A stretch of DNA of 64,000 nucleotides from Rhizobium sp. Root483D2 (GTDB lineage: Bacteria > Pseudomonadota > Alphaproteobacteria > Rhizobiales > Rhizobiaceae): positions 37,149 through 101,148 of the forward strand of contig NZ_LMFB01000018.1 of the NCBI RefSeq assembly GCF_001426685.1, given 5' to 3'. Made by a program: the position numbers and the translations under genes. Numbering within the stretch: position 1 is the stretch's first letter; each line of letters begins with the position of its first letter. The notes under the pieces are model-generated. The model had not been told where the DNA came from, searched no databases, and was given only the letters and a program-made list of their open reading frames with translations. Positions 33,878-42,715 of the stretch are shown piece after piece.

Positions 33878-35395
33878 GTGCCTGCGCAGGATGTACTCGA
33901 CATTTTCGTGATCGGTGGCGGCATCAATGGGTGCGGCATCGCCAGGGATGCGGTTGGCCGTGGGTACTCGGTCGCACTAGCGGAAATGGACGATTTCGCT
34001 TCCGGCACATCCTCACGCGCCACCAAGCTCATTCATGGCGGGCTGCGCTATCTCGAACATTACGAATTCCGTCTGGTGCGCGAATCGCTGATGGAGCGCG
34101 AAGTGCTCTGGGCGATGGCGCCGCATATCATCTGGCCGATGCGCTTCGTGCTGCCGTTCCACAAGGGTGGCATCCGCCCGGCCTGGCTCATCCGTCTCGG
34201 CCTCTTCCTCTACGATCATATCGGCGGCCGCAAACTTTTGCCCGCGACCCGCACGCTCGACATGCGGCGCGATCCGGCTGCCAAGCCGTTGAAGGCGCTG
34301 TTTACCAAGGCTTTCGAATATTCCGACGGCTGGGTCGATGATGCCCGCCTGGTCGTGCTCAATGCGAAGGATGCAGCGCTGAAGGGCGCGCGGATCATGA
34401 CGCGCAGCCGCGTTGTGTCGGCGGAGCGCAAGGACGGCCTCTGGTCTGTCAATGTCGAGGATACGGCGACCGGTGCCGTCAGCACGTTCAAGGCGCGCAT
34501 GGTGGTCAATGCGGCCGGCCCCTGGGTCGATGTGGTTCTGTCCCATGCGGTGCGCAAGAACGATGTCCACAATGTCCGGCTGGTGCAGGGCAGCCATATC
34601 GTCGTGAAGAAGAAGTTCAGCGATCCGCGCGCCTATTTCTTCCAGAACCCAGACAACCGCATCATCTTTGCGATCCCCTACGAGACGGATTTTACGCTGA
34701 TTGGCACGACCGACAACGATTTTACCGGCGATCCGAAGAACATCCAGATCACCGAAGGCGAGATCACCTATCTCTGCAATGCGGCGAGCGAGTATTTTTC
34801 CGAACCCGTGAAGCCCGCCGATGTGGTCTGGACCTATTCCGGCGTGCGGCCGCTGTTTGATGACGGTGCGTCGAAGGCGCAGGAAGCAACGCGCGACTAT
34901 GTGCTGAAGGTCGATGGCGCAGAGGGCGAAGCGCCGCTGCTCAACGTCTTCGGCGGCAAGCTGACGACCTATCGCCGTCTCGGCGAGCACGCGCTGGAAA
35001 AGATCGCCGGCGCGATCGGTGCAAAGGGCAATCCGTGGACCGCAAAGAGCGTGCTGCCGGGCGGCGATTTTCCGGCGACCGGCTATGAGGCCGAGGTGGC
35101 CAAGCTCAAGAGCCGCTATCCCTTTCTGGCCGAGCGCTACGCCCGCCGCCTGGTTCGGCTTTATGGGACGCTGGCAGTCAGCCTGCTCGGCAATGCCGGC
35201 AAGACGGAGGATCTTGGGCGGCATTTCGGCGCTGATCTCTATGAGGTCGAGGTGCAGTGGCTGATGGGGCAGGAATGGGCGCGGCATGCCGAGGACATCC
35301 TGTGGCGCCGCACCAAGCTCGGATTGACATTGACCCAGGCGCAAGCCGCCGGGTTGGAGGAATACATGCGGGAGACTATCCGCAACGTTGCCTAA
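33878..35395 (+). CDS. glpD: Glycerol-3-phosphate dehydrogenase (FAD, aerobic)
   Basis: 505 residues from GTG 33878, chosen because GGGAGGGG lies 5-6 bases before it and because the protein then starts MPAQDVLDIFVIGGGINGCG, close to the FAD site; an ATG at 33854 would place the ribosome binding site inside the gene. FAD-binding GGGINGCG is at about 13-20, and FASGTSSRATKLIHGGLRYLE and VFGGKLTTYRRLGEHAL are family signatures. The enzyme oxidises glycerol-3-phosphate to dihydroxyacetone phosphate at the inner membrane. No glpK lies in this window, so glycerol kinase must be elsewhere. Confidence 0.96.
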   Translation: MPAQDVLDIFVIGGGINGCGIARDAVGRGYSVALAEMDDFASGTSSRATKLIHGGLRYLEHYEFRLVRESLMEREVLWAMAPHIIWPMRFVLPFHKGGIRPAWLIRLGLFLYDHIGGRKLLPATRTLDMRRDPAAKPLKALFTKAFEYSDGWVDDARLVVLNAKDAALKGARIMTRSRVVSAERKDGLWSVNVEDTATGAVSTFKARMVVNAAGPWVDVVLSHAVRKNDVHNVRLVQGSHIVVKKKFSDPRAYFFQNPDNRIIFAIPYETDFTLIGTTDNDFTGDPKNIQITEGEITYLCNAASEYFSEPVKPADVVWTYSGVRPLFDDGASKAQEATRDYVLKVDGAEGEAPLLNVFGGKLTTYRRLGEHALEKIAGAIGAKGNPWTAKSVLPGGDFPATGYEAEVAKLKSRYPFLAERYARRLVRLYGTLAVSLLGNAGKTEDLGRHFGADLYEVEVQWLMGQEWARHAEDILWRRTKLGLTLTQAQAAGLEEYMRETIRNVA

Positions 35396-35442
35396 GGGCC
35401 GCGCCGGGATGGCGCTGCCTGCGGCTGGGAGGAAGCCTGAGA

Positions 35443-36537
35443 ATGCTGGAACTGAAAAACATAACCAAGGTCGTGGGGGCGGATACGCATATCCATCCGA
35501 CGGATCTTGTGCTGGAGCGGGGCTCGCTCAATGTGCTGCTCGGCCCGACGCTCTCCGGCAAGACGTCGCTGATGCGGCTGATGGCCGGCCTCGACAAGCC
35601 GACGACCGGGACCATCACCTTCGACGGCAAGGACGTGACCGGCGTGCGGGTGCAGGATCGCTCCGTCGCCATGGTCTACCAGCAGTTCATCAATTACCCG
35701 GCCATGACCGTCTACGAGAACATCGCCTCGCCGATGCGCATTTCCGGCAAGGATGCGGCAACGATCGACCGGGAAGTGCGCAAGGCGGCCGAGCTGATGA
35801 AGCTGACGCCCTATCTGGAGCGCACGCCGCTCAACCTGTCGGGTGGCCAGCAGCAGCGCACGGCGCTGGCGCGCGCCATCGTCAAGAATGCCAGCCTCGT
35901 CCTGCTCGACGAGCCGCTCGCCAATCTCGACTACAAGCTGCGCGAGGAACTGCGCGAGGAACTGCCCAGACTGTTTGCCGCCGCCGGTTCGATCTTCGTT
36001 TATGCGACCACCGAGCCGCAGGAAGCGCTGCTGCTCGGCGGCCATACCGCGACGATGCACCAGGGGCGCATCAGCCAGTTCGGGCCGACGATCTCGGTCT
36101 ATCGCAAGCCGGCCGATATAGTCACCGCGAAAACCTTTGCCGATCCGCCGCTCAATACGATCGACGTGGTGAAGGCCGGCAATGCATTCGAGCGTGGCGG
36201 GCTTAGCGTCCTGCCGGTGCCCGCACATCTTAGCGGCATGGCTGATGGCGCCTATACGATCGCCTTTCATCCGCACCACCTGTCGCTGGCGCGCCCGCAC
36301 GACACAGCGGCACCGCTGAAGGCACGCATTATCATTTCGGAAATCGCCGGTTCGGAAAGCTTCATCCATGTCGATTGTGCGGGATCGCGCTGGGTCATGC
36401 TCGAACACGGCATCCACGACATCGAGCCGGATACGGCGATCGAGCTTTTCGTCGATACCCGCCACCTGATGGCTTTCGGGCCGGAGGGACGCGCGATCGG
36501 CGGCTCTGCCGCAAGCCAGACCGTTCGGGGGGCGTGA
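35443..36537 (+). CDS. glpS: Glycerol ABC transporter ATPase GlpS
   Basis: 364 residues from ATG 35443 with GGGAGGAAG upstream. Walker A is GPTLSGKT (34-41), Q loop YQQ (80-81), signature LSGGQ (132-136), Walker B LLDEP (Asp156-Glu157) and a C-terminal TOBE-like regulatory region. The switch-loop His is absent: the segment reads VYATTEPQEA with Thr190 where other family members have His. The partner GlpT has the His but a degraded signature, so one of the two composite ATP sites is consensus and the other is not. Part of glpSTPQUV, a glycerol importer described in Rhizobium leguminosarum. Confidence 0.9.
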   Translation: MLELKNITKVVGADTHIHPTDLVLERGSLNVLLGPTLSGKTSLMRLMAGLDKPTTGTITFDGKDVTGVRVQDRSVAMVYQQFINYPAMTVYENIASPMRISGKDAATIDREVRKAAELMKLTPYLERTPLNLSGGQQQRTALARAIVKNASLVLLDEPLANLDYKLREELREELPRLFAAAGSIFVYATTEPQEALLLGGHTATMHQGRISQFGPTISVYRKPADIVTAKTFADPPLNTIDVVKAGNAFERGGLSVLPVPAHLSGMADGAYTIAFHPHHLSLARPHDTAAPLKARIIISEIAGSESFIHVDCAGSRWVMLEHGIHDIEPDTAIELFVDTRHLMAFGPEGRAIGGSAASQTVRGA

Positions 36538-36547
36538 GGAAAACATC

Positions 36548-37618
36548 ATGGCACGCATCAATCTCGACCATATCCGCCACGCCTACGGCCCCAACCCGAA
36601 GAAGCCCTCGGATTATTCGCTGAAGGAAGTGCATCACGAATGGAACGATGGCGGCGCCTATGCGCTGCTGGGCCCGTCCGGCTGCGGCAAGACCACGCTG
36701 CTCAATATCATTTCCGGCCTGCTGCAGCCCTCCGAAGGCAAGATCCTGTTCGACGGCAAGGATGTCACCAATCTGTCGACGCAGGAGCGCAATATCGCCC
36801 AGGTGTTCCAGTTCCCGGTGATCTACGACACGATGACCGTTTACGACAATCTGGCCTTTCCGCTGCGCAATCGCCGGGTTCCGGAAAATGAAGTCGATCG
36901 CCGCGTCACGGAAATCCTCGAGATGATCGGCCTGTCCGACCGTGCCAAGAAGAAGGCTCAAGGGCTGACCGCCGACCAGAAGCAGAAGATCTCGCTTGGC
37001 CGTGGTCTTGTCCGCTCCGATGTCAGCGCCATCCTGTTCGACGAACCGCTGACCGTTATCGATCCGCATATGAAATGGGTGCTGCGCTCGCAGCTGAAAC
37101 GGCTCCACAAGCAGTTCGGCTTCACCATGGTCTATGTCACCCATGACCAGACCGAGGCGCTGACCTTCGCCGACAAGGTCGTCGTCATGTATGATGGCGA
37201 GATCGTCCAGATCGGCACGCCGGCTGAGCTTTTCGAAAAGCCGAAGCACACATTCGTCGGCTATTTCATCGGCTCTCCGGGCATGAATGTTCTGCCGGCA
37301 AAGATCGATGGCGCGTCGGTCGATCTCGGTGGCGAGACGCTCGCCCTGTCGTTTGCGCCGAAATTCGCATCTGGCGCCAAGACGGAGCTCGGCATCCGCC
37401 CGGAATTCGTCCGGCTTGGCCGCGAAGGCATGCCGGTTGTGATTTCCAAGGTCGAGGATATCGGCCGCCAGAAGATCGTGCGCGCCACATTCGCCAACAG
37501 GCCGATCGCCATCGTCGTGCATGAGGACGGCGAGATCCCGGCGGAACCGAAGATCACCTTCGATCCTGCGGCCATCAATATCTACGCCGACAGTTGGCGT
37601 GTAGGCGGGGAGGCCTGA
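36548..37618 (+). CDS. glpT: Glycerol ABC transporter ATPase GlpT
   Basis: 356 residues. Walker A GPSGCGKT (42-49), Q loop near 88, Walker B LFDEP (Asp165-Glu166) and switch His199 in VYVTHDQTEA are intact, but the signature reads LTADQ (140-144) instead of LSGGQ. A TOBE-type C-terminal domain follows. It should form a heterodimer with GlpS under the two permeases. This is not the glycerol-3-phosphate antiporter that carries the same symbol in E. coli. Eleven bases separate it from glpS. Confidence 0.9.
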   Translation: MARINLDHIRHAYGPNPKKPSDYSLKEVHHEWNDGGAYALLGPSGCGKTTLLNIISGLLQPSEGKILFDGKDVTNLSTQERNIAQVFQFPVIYDTMTVYDNLAFPLRNRRVPENEVDRRVTEILEMIGLSDRAKKKAQGLTADQKQKISLGRGLVRSDVSAILFDEPLTVIDPHMKWVLRSQLKRLHKQFGFTMVYVTHDQTEALTFADKVVVMYDGEIVQIGTPAELFEKPKHTFVGYFIGSPGMNVLPAKIDGASVDLGGETLALSFAPKFASGAKTELGIRPEFVRLGREGMPVVISKVEDIGRQKIVRATFANRPIAIVVHEDGEIPAEPKITFDPAAINIYADSWRVGGEA

Positions 37619-37620
37619 TC

Positions 37621-38487
37621 ATGGAAAAGACCTGGAACAACAAGGCCTGGTTCATGGTCCTGCCGGTGCTGGTGCTGGTCGCCTTCTCGGCGGTCATCCC
37701 GTTGATGACGGTGGTCAACTATTCGGTACAGGACACGTTCGGCAACAATGAATTCTTCTGGGCGGGCACCGACTGGTTCATCCAGGTGCTGCAGTCCGAC
37801 CGCTTCTGGGATGCGCTGACGCGTAACCTGATCTTCTCCGGGATCATCCTGGCGATCGAGATTCCACTGGGTATCCTGATCGCGCTCAACATGCCAAAGA
37901 CCGGGTCCGGCGTTCCCGTGTGCCTCGTCCTGATGTCGCTGCCGCTGCTCATTCCGTGGAATGTCGTCGGCACTATCTGGCAGGTGTTCGGCCGCGTCGA
38001 TATCGGCCTGCTCGGCTATACGCTGGAAGCGATCGGCATTCGCTACAACTATGTCAACAACGTCTTCGACGCCTGGGTGACGCTGATCGTCATGGACGTC
38101 TGGCACTGGACGAGCCTTGTCGTGCTGCTCTGCTATGCCGGTCTGGTATCGATCCCGGACGCCTATTATCAGGCAGCCAAGATCGATGGTGCATCGCGCT
38201 GGGCCGTGTTCCGCTATATCCAGCTGCCGAAGATGAAGCGCGTGCTCCTGATCGCCTTCCTCCTGCGCTTCATGGACAGTTTCATGATCTATACCGAGCC
38301 CTTCGTCATCACCGGCGGCGGCCCCGGCAATGCCACCACATTCCTGTCGATCGATCTCGTCAAGACGGCCATCGGCCAGTTCGACCTTGGTCCGGCAGCA
38401 GCACTTTCGCTCATCTACTTCCTGATCATCCTGTTGCTCTCATGGATATTCTACACCGTGATGACCAATAGCGATGCGCAGAGCTGA
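37621..38487 (+). CDS. glpP: Glycerol ABC transporter permease GlpP
   Basis: 288 residues from ATG 37621 (GGGGAGG 8 bases upstream; starts within two bases of the glpT stop). About six membrane segments; the EAA loop that docks to the ATPase is in YYQAAKIDGASRWAVFRYIQLPKMK (two short parts, about 180-204). It belongs to the MalF/UgpA-type inner membrane permease family. Pairs with GlpQ to form the channel. Confidence 0.9.
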   Translation: MEKTWNNKAWFMVLPVLVLVAFSAVIPLMTVVNYSVQDTFGNNEFFWAGTDWFIQVLQSDRFWDALTRNLIFSGIILAIEIPLGILIALNMPKTGSGVPVCLVLMSLPLLIPWNVVGTIWQVFGRVDIGLLGYTLEAIGIRYNYVNNVFDAWVTLIVMDVWHWTSLVVLLCYAGLVSIPDAYYQAAKIDGASRWAVFRYIQLPKMKRVLLIAFLLRFMDSFMIYTEPFVITGGGPGNATTFLSIDLVKTAIGQFDLGPAAALSLIYFLIILLLSWIFYTVMTNSDAQS

Positions 38488-38507
38488 CGGGCGGAGGGAG
38501 GAAAACA

Positions 38508-39332
38508 ATGACCACCGCAACACATTCCACCGGCCGCAGCTTCTCCTGGATCGTGCCCACGATCTACATCATCTTCCTGCTCCTGCCGATCTACTGGCTC
38601 GTCAATATGAGCTTCAAGACGAATACCGAGATTACCGGCGCTTTCTCGCTATATCCGCATGCGCCGACGCTGCGCAACTATGCCGTCATCTTCACCGATC
38701 CGTCCTGGTATAACGGCTATATCAACTCGATCATCTATGTGGTGATGAACACCGTCATCTCGGTTTCGGTGGCGCTGCCTGCGGCCTATGCGTTCTCGCG
38801 CTACCGGTTCCTCGGCGACAAGCATCTGTTCTTCTGGCTGCTCACCAACCGCATGGCGCCGCCGGCCGTGTTCGCGCTGCCGTTCTTCCAGCTCTATTCT
38901 GCCTTCGGCCTGATCGATACGCATATTGCCGTGGCGCTGGCGCACTGCCTGTTCAACGTGCCGCTGGCGGTGTGGATCCTTGAAGGCTTCATGTCGGGCG
39001 TGCCGAAGGAAATCGACGAGACCGCCTATATTGACGGTTACTCCTTCCCGCGCTTCTTCATCCGGATCTTCATCCCGCTGATCGCATCCGGTATCGGCGT
39101 GGCCGCATTCTTCAACTTCATGTTCTCCTGGGTCGAACTGCTGATCGCCCGGACACTGACGACGACCGATGCCAAGCCGATTGCCGCGATCATGACACGG
39201 ACGGTGTCTGCCTCCGGCATGGACTGGGGCGTGCTGGCGGCGGCCGGCGTGCTCACCATCATTCCCGGCGCGATCGTCATCTATTTCGTCAGAAACTATA
39301 TTGCCAAGGGCTTTGCCCTGGGGAGGGTTTAA
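38508..39332 (+). CDS. glpQ: Glycerol ABC transporter permease GlpQ
   Basis: 274 residues, about six membrane segments, MalG/UgpE-type. The EAA loop is PKEIDETAYIDGYSFPRFF with the conserved Gly, and the chain ends IAKGFALGRV, a usual C-terminus for this permease type. The GGAGGGAGG upstream supports ATG 38508. This is the permease of the glycerol system, not the phosphodiesterase called GlpQ in E. coli. Confidence 0.9.
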   Translation: MTTATHSTGRSFSWIVPTIYIIFLLLPIYWLVNMSFKTNTEITGAFSLYPHAPTLRNYAVIFTDPSWYNGYINSIIYVVMNTVISVSVALPAAYAFSRYRFLGDKHLFFWLLTNRMAPPAVFALPFFQLYSAFGLIDTHIAVALAHCLFNVPLAVWILEGFMSGVPKEIDETAYIDGYSFPRFFIRIFIPLIASGIGVAAFFNFMFSWVELLIARTLTTTDAKPIAAIMTRTVSASGMDWGVLAAAGVLTIIPGAIVIYFVRNYIAKGFALGRV

Positions 39333-39751
39333 TGGCCGCTATCACCCAACGCACCAACCGCTGGCCGCTGGCACTAGCTGCCGTCCTCGTCGTCTACGCT
39401 GTCTTGACTGGGCTGCTGATCATGGCGCTGCCGGTCAAGGACGGCGCGCGCGACTGGTTTGCGCCGCTGGTCCGCGGCGGCTGGATGGCCTGGTCGTTTC
39501 CCGGCGCCATGTTCTTTCTGACGATCTTTGCACTTCTGTCGCTGATGGCGGTCTGGGAATATGCCAGCCCGGGCGGCAATCCGCGCGTCGGCATCCTGCG
39601 GTTCGAAACGACGCGCGGCGACCGGCTGTTCGTCTCGCTGCTCGGCAGCGCCTTCATTCATCTCGCATGGCTGGGACTTGTCGGTCCCAACGTGTGGTGG
39701 GCTCTTGCTCTTTCCGTTGTCTACGCCTTCGGCGTGTTCAAGCTGGTTTGA
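39332..39751 (+). CDS. glpU: Small membrane protein GlpU (DUF2160 type)
   Basis: 139 residues with four hydrophobic segments (about 11-32, 49-72, 95-115 and 118-138). It matches the DUF2160 family of predicted small integral membrane proteins found in glycerol transporter operons. The ATG overlaps the glpQ TAA by one base. Its role in transport is not established; it may stabilise the permease complex. Confidence 0.82.
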   Translation: MAAITQRTNRWPLALAAVLVVYAVLTGLLIMALPVKDGARDWFAPLVRGGWMAWSFPGAMFFLTIFALLSLMAVWEYASPGGNPRVGILRFETTRGDRLFVSLLGSAFIHLAWLGLVGPNVWWALALSVVYAFGVFKLV

Positions 39752-39826
39752 GACAAGATTACTGAAACGGATTGCCGGGGAGGCAGTCCGATACTGCAAT
39801 CGCAAAACCTTTAAGGGAGGACAATT

Positions 39827-41545
39827 ATGCGACGGCACCTTTTAACATCGACAGCAGTTCTGCTGCTGGCCTTTACCGGGTCCGCATATGCGGGCATGGA
39901 CGAAGCAAAGCAGTTCCTGGACAAGGAAGTCGGCGACCTCTCGTCGCTCGATCGCGCCTCCCAGGAGAAGGAAATGCAGTGGTACATCGATGCTGCGAAG
40001 CCTTTCGCCGGCATGGATATCAAGGTCGTTTCCGAAACCCTGACGACGCATGAATATGAATCCAAGGTTCTTGCCCCGGCCTTTACCGCGATCACCGGCA
40101 TCAAGATCACCCATGACCTGATCGGCGAAGGCGACGTCGTCGAAAAGCTGCAGACGCAGATGCAGTCGGGCGAAAACATCTATGACGCCTATGTCAACGA
40201 CTCGGATCTGATCGGCACGCATTGGCGCTACCAGCAGGTTCGCAACCTGACCGACTGGATGGCCAACGAAGGCAAGGATGTCACCTCGCCGACGCTCGAC
40301 CTGCCGGATTTCATCGGCACGTCCTTCACGACGGCACCGGACAAGAAGCTCTATCAGCTTCCCGACCAGCAGTTCGCCAACCTCTACTGGTTCCGGTATG
40401 ACTGGTTCAACGACGAGAAGAACAAGGCGGACTTCAAGGCGAAGTACGGCTACGACCTCGGCGTTCCCGTCAACTGGTCTGCCTACGAAGACATTGCCGA
40501 ATTCTTCACCGGCCGCGAGATCGACGGCAAGAAGGTCTATGGTCACATGGACTACGGCAAGAAGGATCCGTCACTCGGTTGGCGCTTCACCGATGCCTGG
40601 CTTTCGATGGCCGGCAATGGCGATAAGGGCATTCCGAATGGCTTGCCGGTCGATGAATGGGGCATCAAGGTCAACGAGAAGTCCCAGCCGGTCGGTTCCT
40701 GCGTCGCGCGTGGCGGCGATACCAATGGCCCGGCCGCCGTTTACTCCATCCAGAAATATCTCGACTGGATGAAGGCCTATGCACCGCCGGCAGCCCAGGG
40801 CATGAACTTCTCCGAATCCGGCCCGGTTCCGGCCCAGGGTGAAGTTGCCCAGCAGATCTTCTGGTATACGGCGTTCACCGCCGATGCCGTCAAGAAGGGC
40901 CTGCCTGTCGTCAACGAGGACGGCACGCCGAAATGGCGCATGGCACCGTCGCCGCATGGCGTCTACTGGAAAGACGGCATGAAGCTCGGCTATCAGGACG
41001 TGGGTTCCTGGACGCTGATGAAGTCGACACCGGAAGACCGCGCCAAGGCCGCATGGCTCTACGCGCAGTTCGTGACCTCGAAGACCGTTGATGTGAAGAA
41101 GAGCCATGTCGGCCTGACGCTCATCCGCGAATCCTCGATCCGCCATGAAAGCTTCACCAAGCGTGCGCCGGAACTCGGCGGTCTGATCGAGTTCTACCGT
41201 TCGCCGGCCCGCGTCCAATGGTCGCCAACCGGCACCAACGTTCCGGACTATCCGAAGCTGGCGCAATTGTGGTGGCAGGCTGTGGGTGATGCCGCAGCTG
41301 GCAACAAGACGCCGCAGGAAGCCATGGATTCGCTGTGCGCCGAGCAGGAAAAGGTGCTTCAGCGCCTTGAGCGCGCCGGTGTCCAGGGCGATATCGGTCC
41401 GAAGCTCGCCGAAGAGCACGATCTCGAATACTGGAACAAGGATGCCGTCTCCAAGGGCAATCTTGCACCCCAGCTGAAGATCGAGAACGAAAAAGAAAAG
41501 CCGGTTACCATCAACTATGACGAACTGGTCAAGAGCTGGCAGTAA
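39827..41545 (+). CDS. glpV: Glycerol ABC transporter substrate-binding protein GlpV
   Basis: 572 residues with a clear signal peptide (hydrophobic core about 6-18, cleavage after AYA near residue 22), so it is periplasmic. It has the size and fold pattern of the large type I extracellular solute-binding proteins and completes the glpSTPQUV set. AAGGGAGGAC precedes the ATG. The last gene of the operon, followed by a strong terminator. Confidence 0.9.
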   Translation: MRRHLLTSTAVLLLAFTGSAYAGMDEAKQFLDKEVGDLSSLDRASQEKEMQWYIDAAKPFAGMDIKVVSETLTTHEYESKVLAPAFTAITGIKITHDLIGEGDVVEKLQTQMQSGENIYDAYVNDSDLIGTHWRYQQVRNLTDWMANEGKDVTSPTLDLPDFIGTSFTTAPDKKLYQLPDQQFANLYWFRYDWFNDEKNKADFKAKYGYDLGVPVNWSAYEDIAEFFTGREIDGKKVYGHMDYGKKDPSLGWRFTDAWLSMAGNGDKGIPNGLPVDEWGIKVNEKSQPVGSCVARGGDTNGPAAVYSIQKYLDWMKAYAPPAAQGMNFSESGPVPAQGEVAQQIFWYTAFTADAVKKGLPVVNEDGTPKWRMAPSPHGVYWKDGMKLGYQDVGSWTLMKSTPEDRAKAAWLYAQFVTSKTVDVKKSHVGLTLIRESSIRHESFTKRAPELGGLIEFYRSPARVQWSPTGTNVPDYPKLAQLWWQAVGDAAAGNKTPQEAMDSLCAEQEKVLQRLERAGVQGDIGPKLAEEHDLEYWNKDAVSKGNLAPQLKIENEKEKPVTINYDELVKSWQ

Positions 41546-41557
41546 CAAGCGAGCAAA

Positions 41558-41583
41558 CCGGCGCCGGGTCATTCCGGCGCCGG
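41558..41583 (+). other. Paired CCGGCGCCGG palindromes after glpV
   Basis: CCGGCGCCGG occurs at 41558-41567 and 41574-41583. Each copy is a palindrome and together they can form a 10-bp stem. No T tract follows, so this is probably a stabilising 3-prime hairpin ahead of the true terminator. Confidence 0.55.
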
Positions 41584-41611
41584 AGCGCGCTTTCAGCACC
41601 CGTTGAAAATG

Positions 41612-41650
41612 AAACCGCCCGGAGAGATGATTTCCGGGCGGTTTTCGTTT
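41612..41650. terminator. Bidirectional terminator between glpV and the sugar transferase gene
   Basis: AAACCGCCCGGA and TCCGGGCGGTTT (41612-41623 and 41633-41644) form a perfect 12-bp stem. The plus strand continues TTCGTTTG and the minus strand begins with A-rich sequence, so it can end both convergent transcripts. Confidence 0.88.
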
Positions 41651-41672
41651 GTTAAAATGGGATGCGCGGCGG

Positions 41673-42410
41673 TTAGAAACGTGTCTGGCGCTTCACAGCA
41701 TTGATCGCTGTGTGAAAAATGATCTTCATGTCCAGGAACAGCGAGAAATTCCGGATATAGTCGGCATCGCAGATGATCTGGCGGATCGCCATCCAGCGCT
41801 GGCCGGCCGGGCCAGTGAGGCCGCGCGTTTGCGCCAGTCCGGTCAGGCCCGGCCGCATCAGGTTGCGGTCTTCATATCCCCGCACGAGGCCGTCATAGCT
41901 GCGCCCAGCAGCCATCATGTCGGGAACATGCGGGCGCGGGCCGATCAGCGAAAGGTCGCCTACGAGCACGTTCCACAATTGCGGCAATGCGGCGAGGCGG
42001 GTCCTTGTCAGGAAGCGTCCCAGCGGCGTGAACGGAGGATCGAGGACAGGCTGGCGTGGGGTCTCCGCCGTATCGCAGCGGAATGTCAAAAGTTCGAACG
42101 GGGCGCCGTTGAGGCCCGTGTGCAGCTGCCGGACGAAAACCGGACCTCTGCTGTCCAGCTTGATGAGGATGGCAATGGCCGTCAGGGCGGGAGATAGCAC
42201 GATCAGCCCCAGAAGAGCGCTGGTGGCATCGATGGTTCGTTTGATTGCAAACTGAACAGGCAGGTTCGGGACTCGGACCGGGGTGAGGTAAAATTGGCTG
42301 GCGTCCGCGTGGGATTGCTCGCCGCGAAGCGTGGCGGCGCTTGCGCTCAGCGGGCCGCTCTCGATTGTGCGGATCAGCGCTGTTGGTTGCGGCAATGTTT
42401 TTTCCGTCAT
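41673..42410 (-). CDS. Bacterial sugar transferase (phosphoglycosyl transferase, ExoY/WcaJ-like)
   Basis: 245 residues from ATG 42410. One N-terminal hydrophobic re-entrant or membrane segment (ALLGLIVLSPALTAIAILI, about 67-85) is preceded by KRTID, then GPVFVRQLHTG, LLTFRCD, ALPQLWNVLVGDLSLIGPRP and LMRPGLTGLAQTRG, the recognisable order of the undecaprenyl-phosphate sugar phosphotransferases that start exopolysaccharide synthesis. The usual DEL before PQLWNVL is AAL here, so activity may be altered. No polysaccharide cluster surrounds it, so it is an orphan; the adjacent uncharacterised protein may be functionally linked. Confidence 0.82.
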   Translation of the reverse strand: MTEKTLPQPTALIRTIESGPLSASAATLRGEQSHADASQFYLTPVRVPNLPVQFAIKRTIDATSALLGLIVLSPALTAIAILIKLDSRGPVFVRQLHTGLNGAPFELLTFRCDTAETPRQPVLDPPFTPLGRFLTRTRLAALPQLWNVLVGDLSLIGPRPHVPDMMAAGRSYDGLVRGYEDRNLMRPGLTGLAQTRGLTGPAGQRWMAIRQIICDADYIRNFSLFLDMKIIFHTAINAVKRQTRF

Positions 42411-42715
42411 GATTTTACATCTCGTCGGCTTTGGACAAGCAATCCGTTGTCGCATCGATCGTTCTCAATGAAGAATTCGCGGCAGAGGCGGAGTTGCAGT
42501 TGTATAGAGCGCCGAATGCAGCTGATGATGCGTCAGATGCTTTCGGGACTGTTCCGTCTTGGGCGCGATATCGTCCATTTTAACGATTTGTTAAAGAATA
42601 GCCTCTTTGCGAAAGCCTCGCGAATCCAATCCGTTGCCGTGGTTAATATGCGGCGGGCCGGAATTGCCCGGCCGGGCTTCCAACGAGCTCGAAGTTTGCG
42701 GCTGAATTGCCGGTT
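42411..42715. other. Intergenic region without a supported gene
   Basis: About 305 bases between the sugar transferase start and the end of the next gene. It should hold the sugar transferase promoter. An inverted repeat TTTAAC-GATTT-GTTAAA at 42579-42595 is the only structure noted. A plus-strand frame starting at 42468 has no ribosome binding site and an Arg-rich, shadow-like composition. Confidence 0.5.

Noticed and set aside
36548-39332. GlpT and GlpQ as the E. coli glycerol-3-phosphate antiporter and phosphodiesterase
   Set aside because: These are an ABC ATPase and an ABC permease; the shared symbols are coincidental naming in rhizobia.
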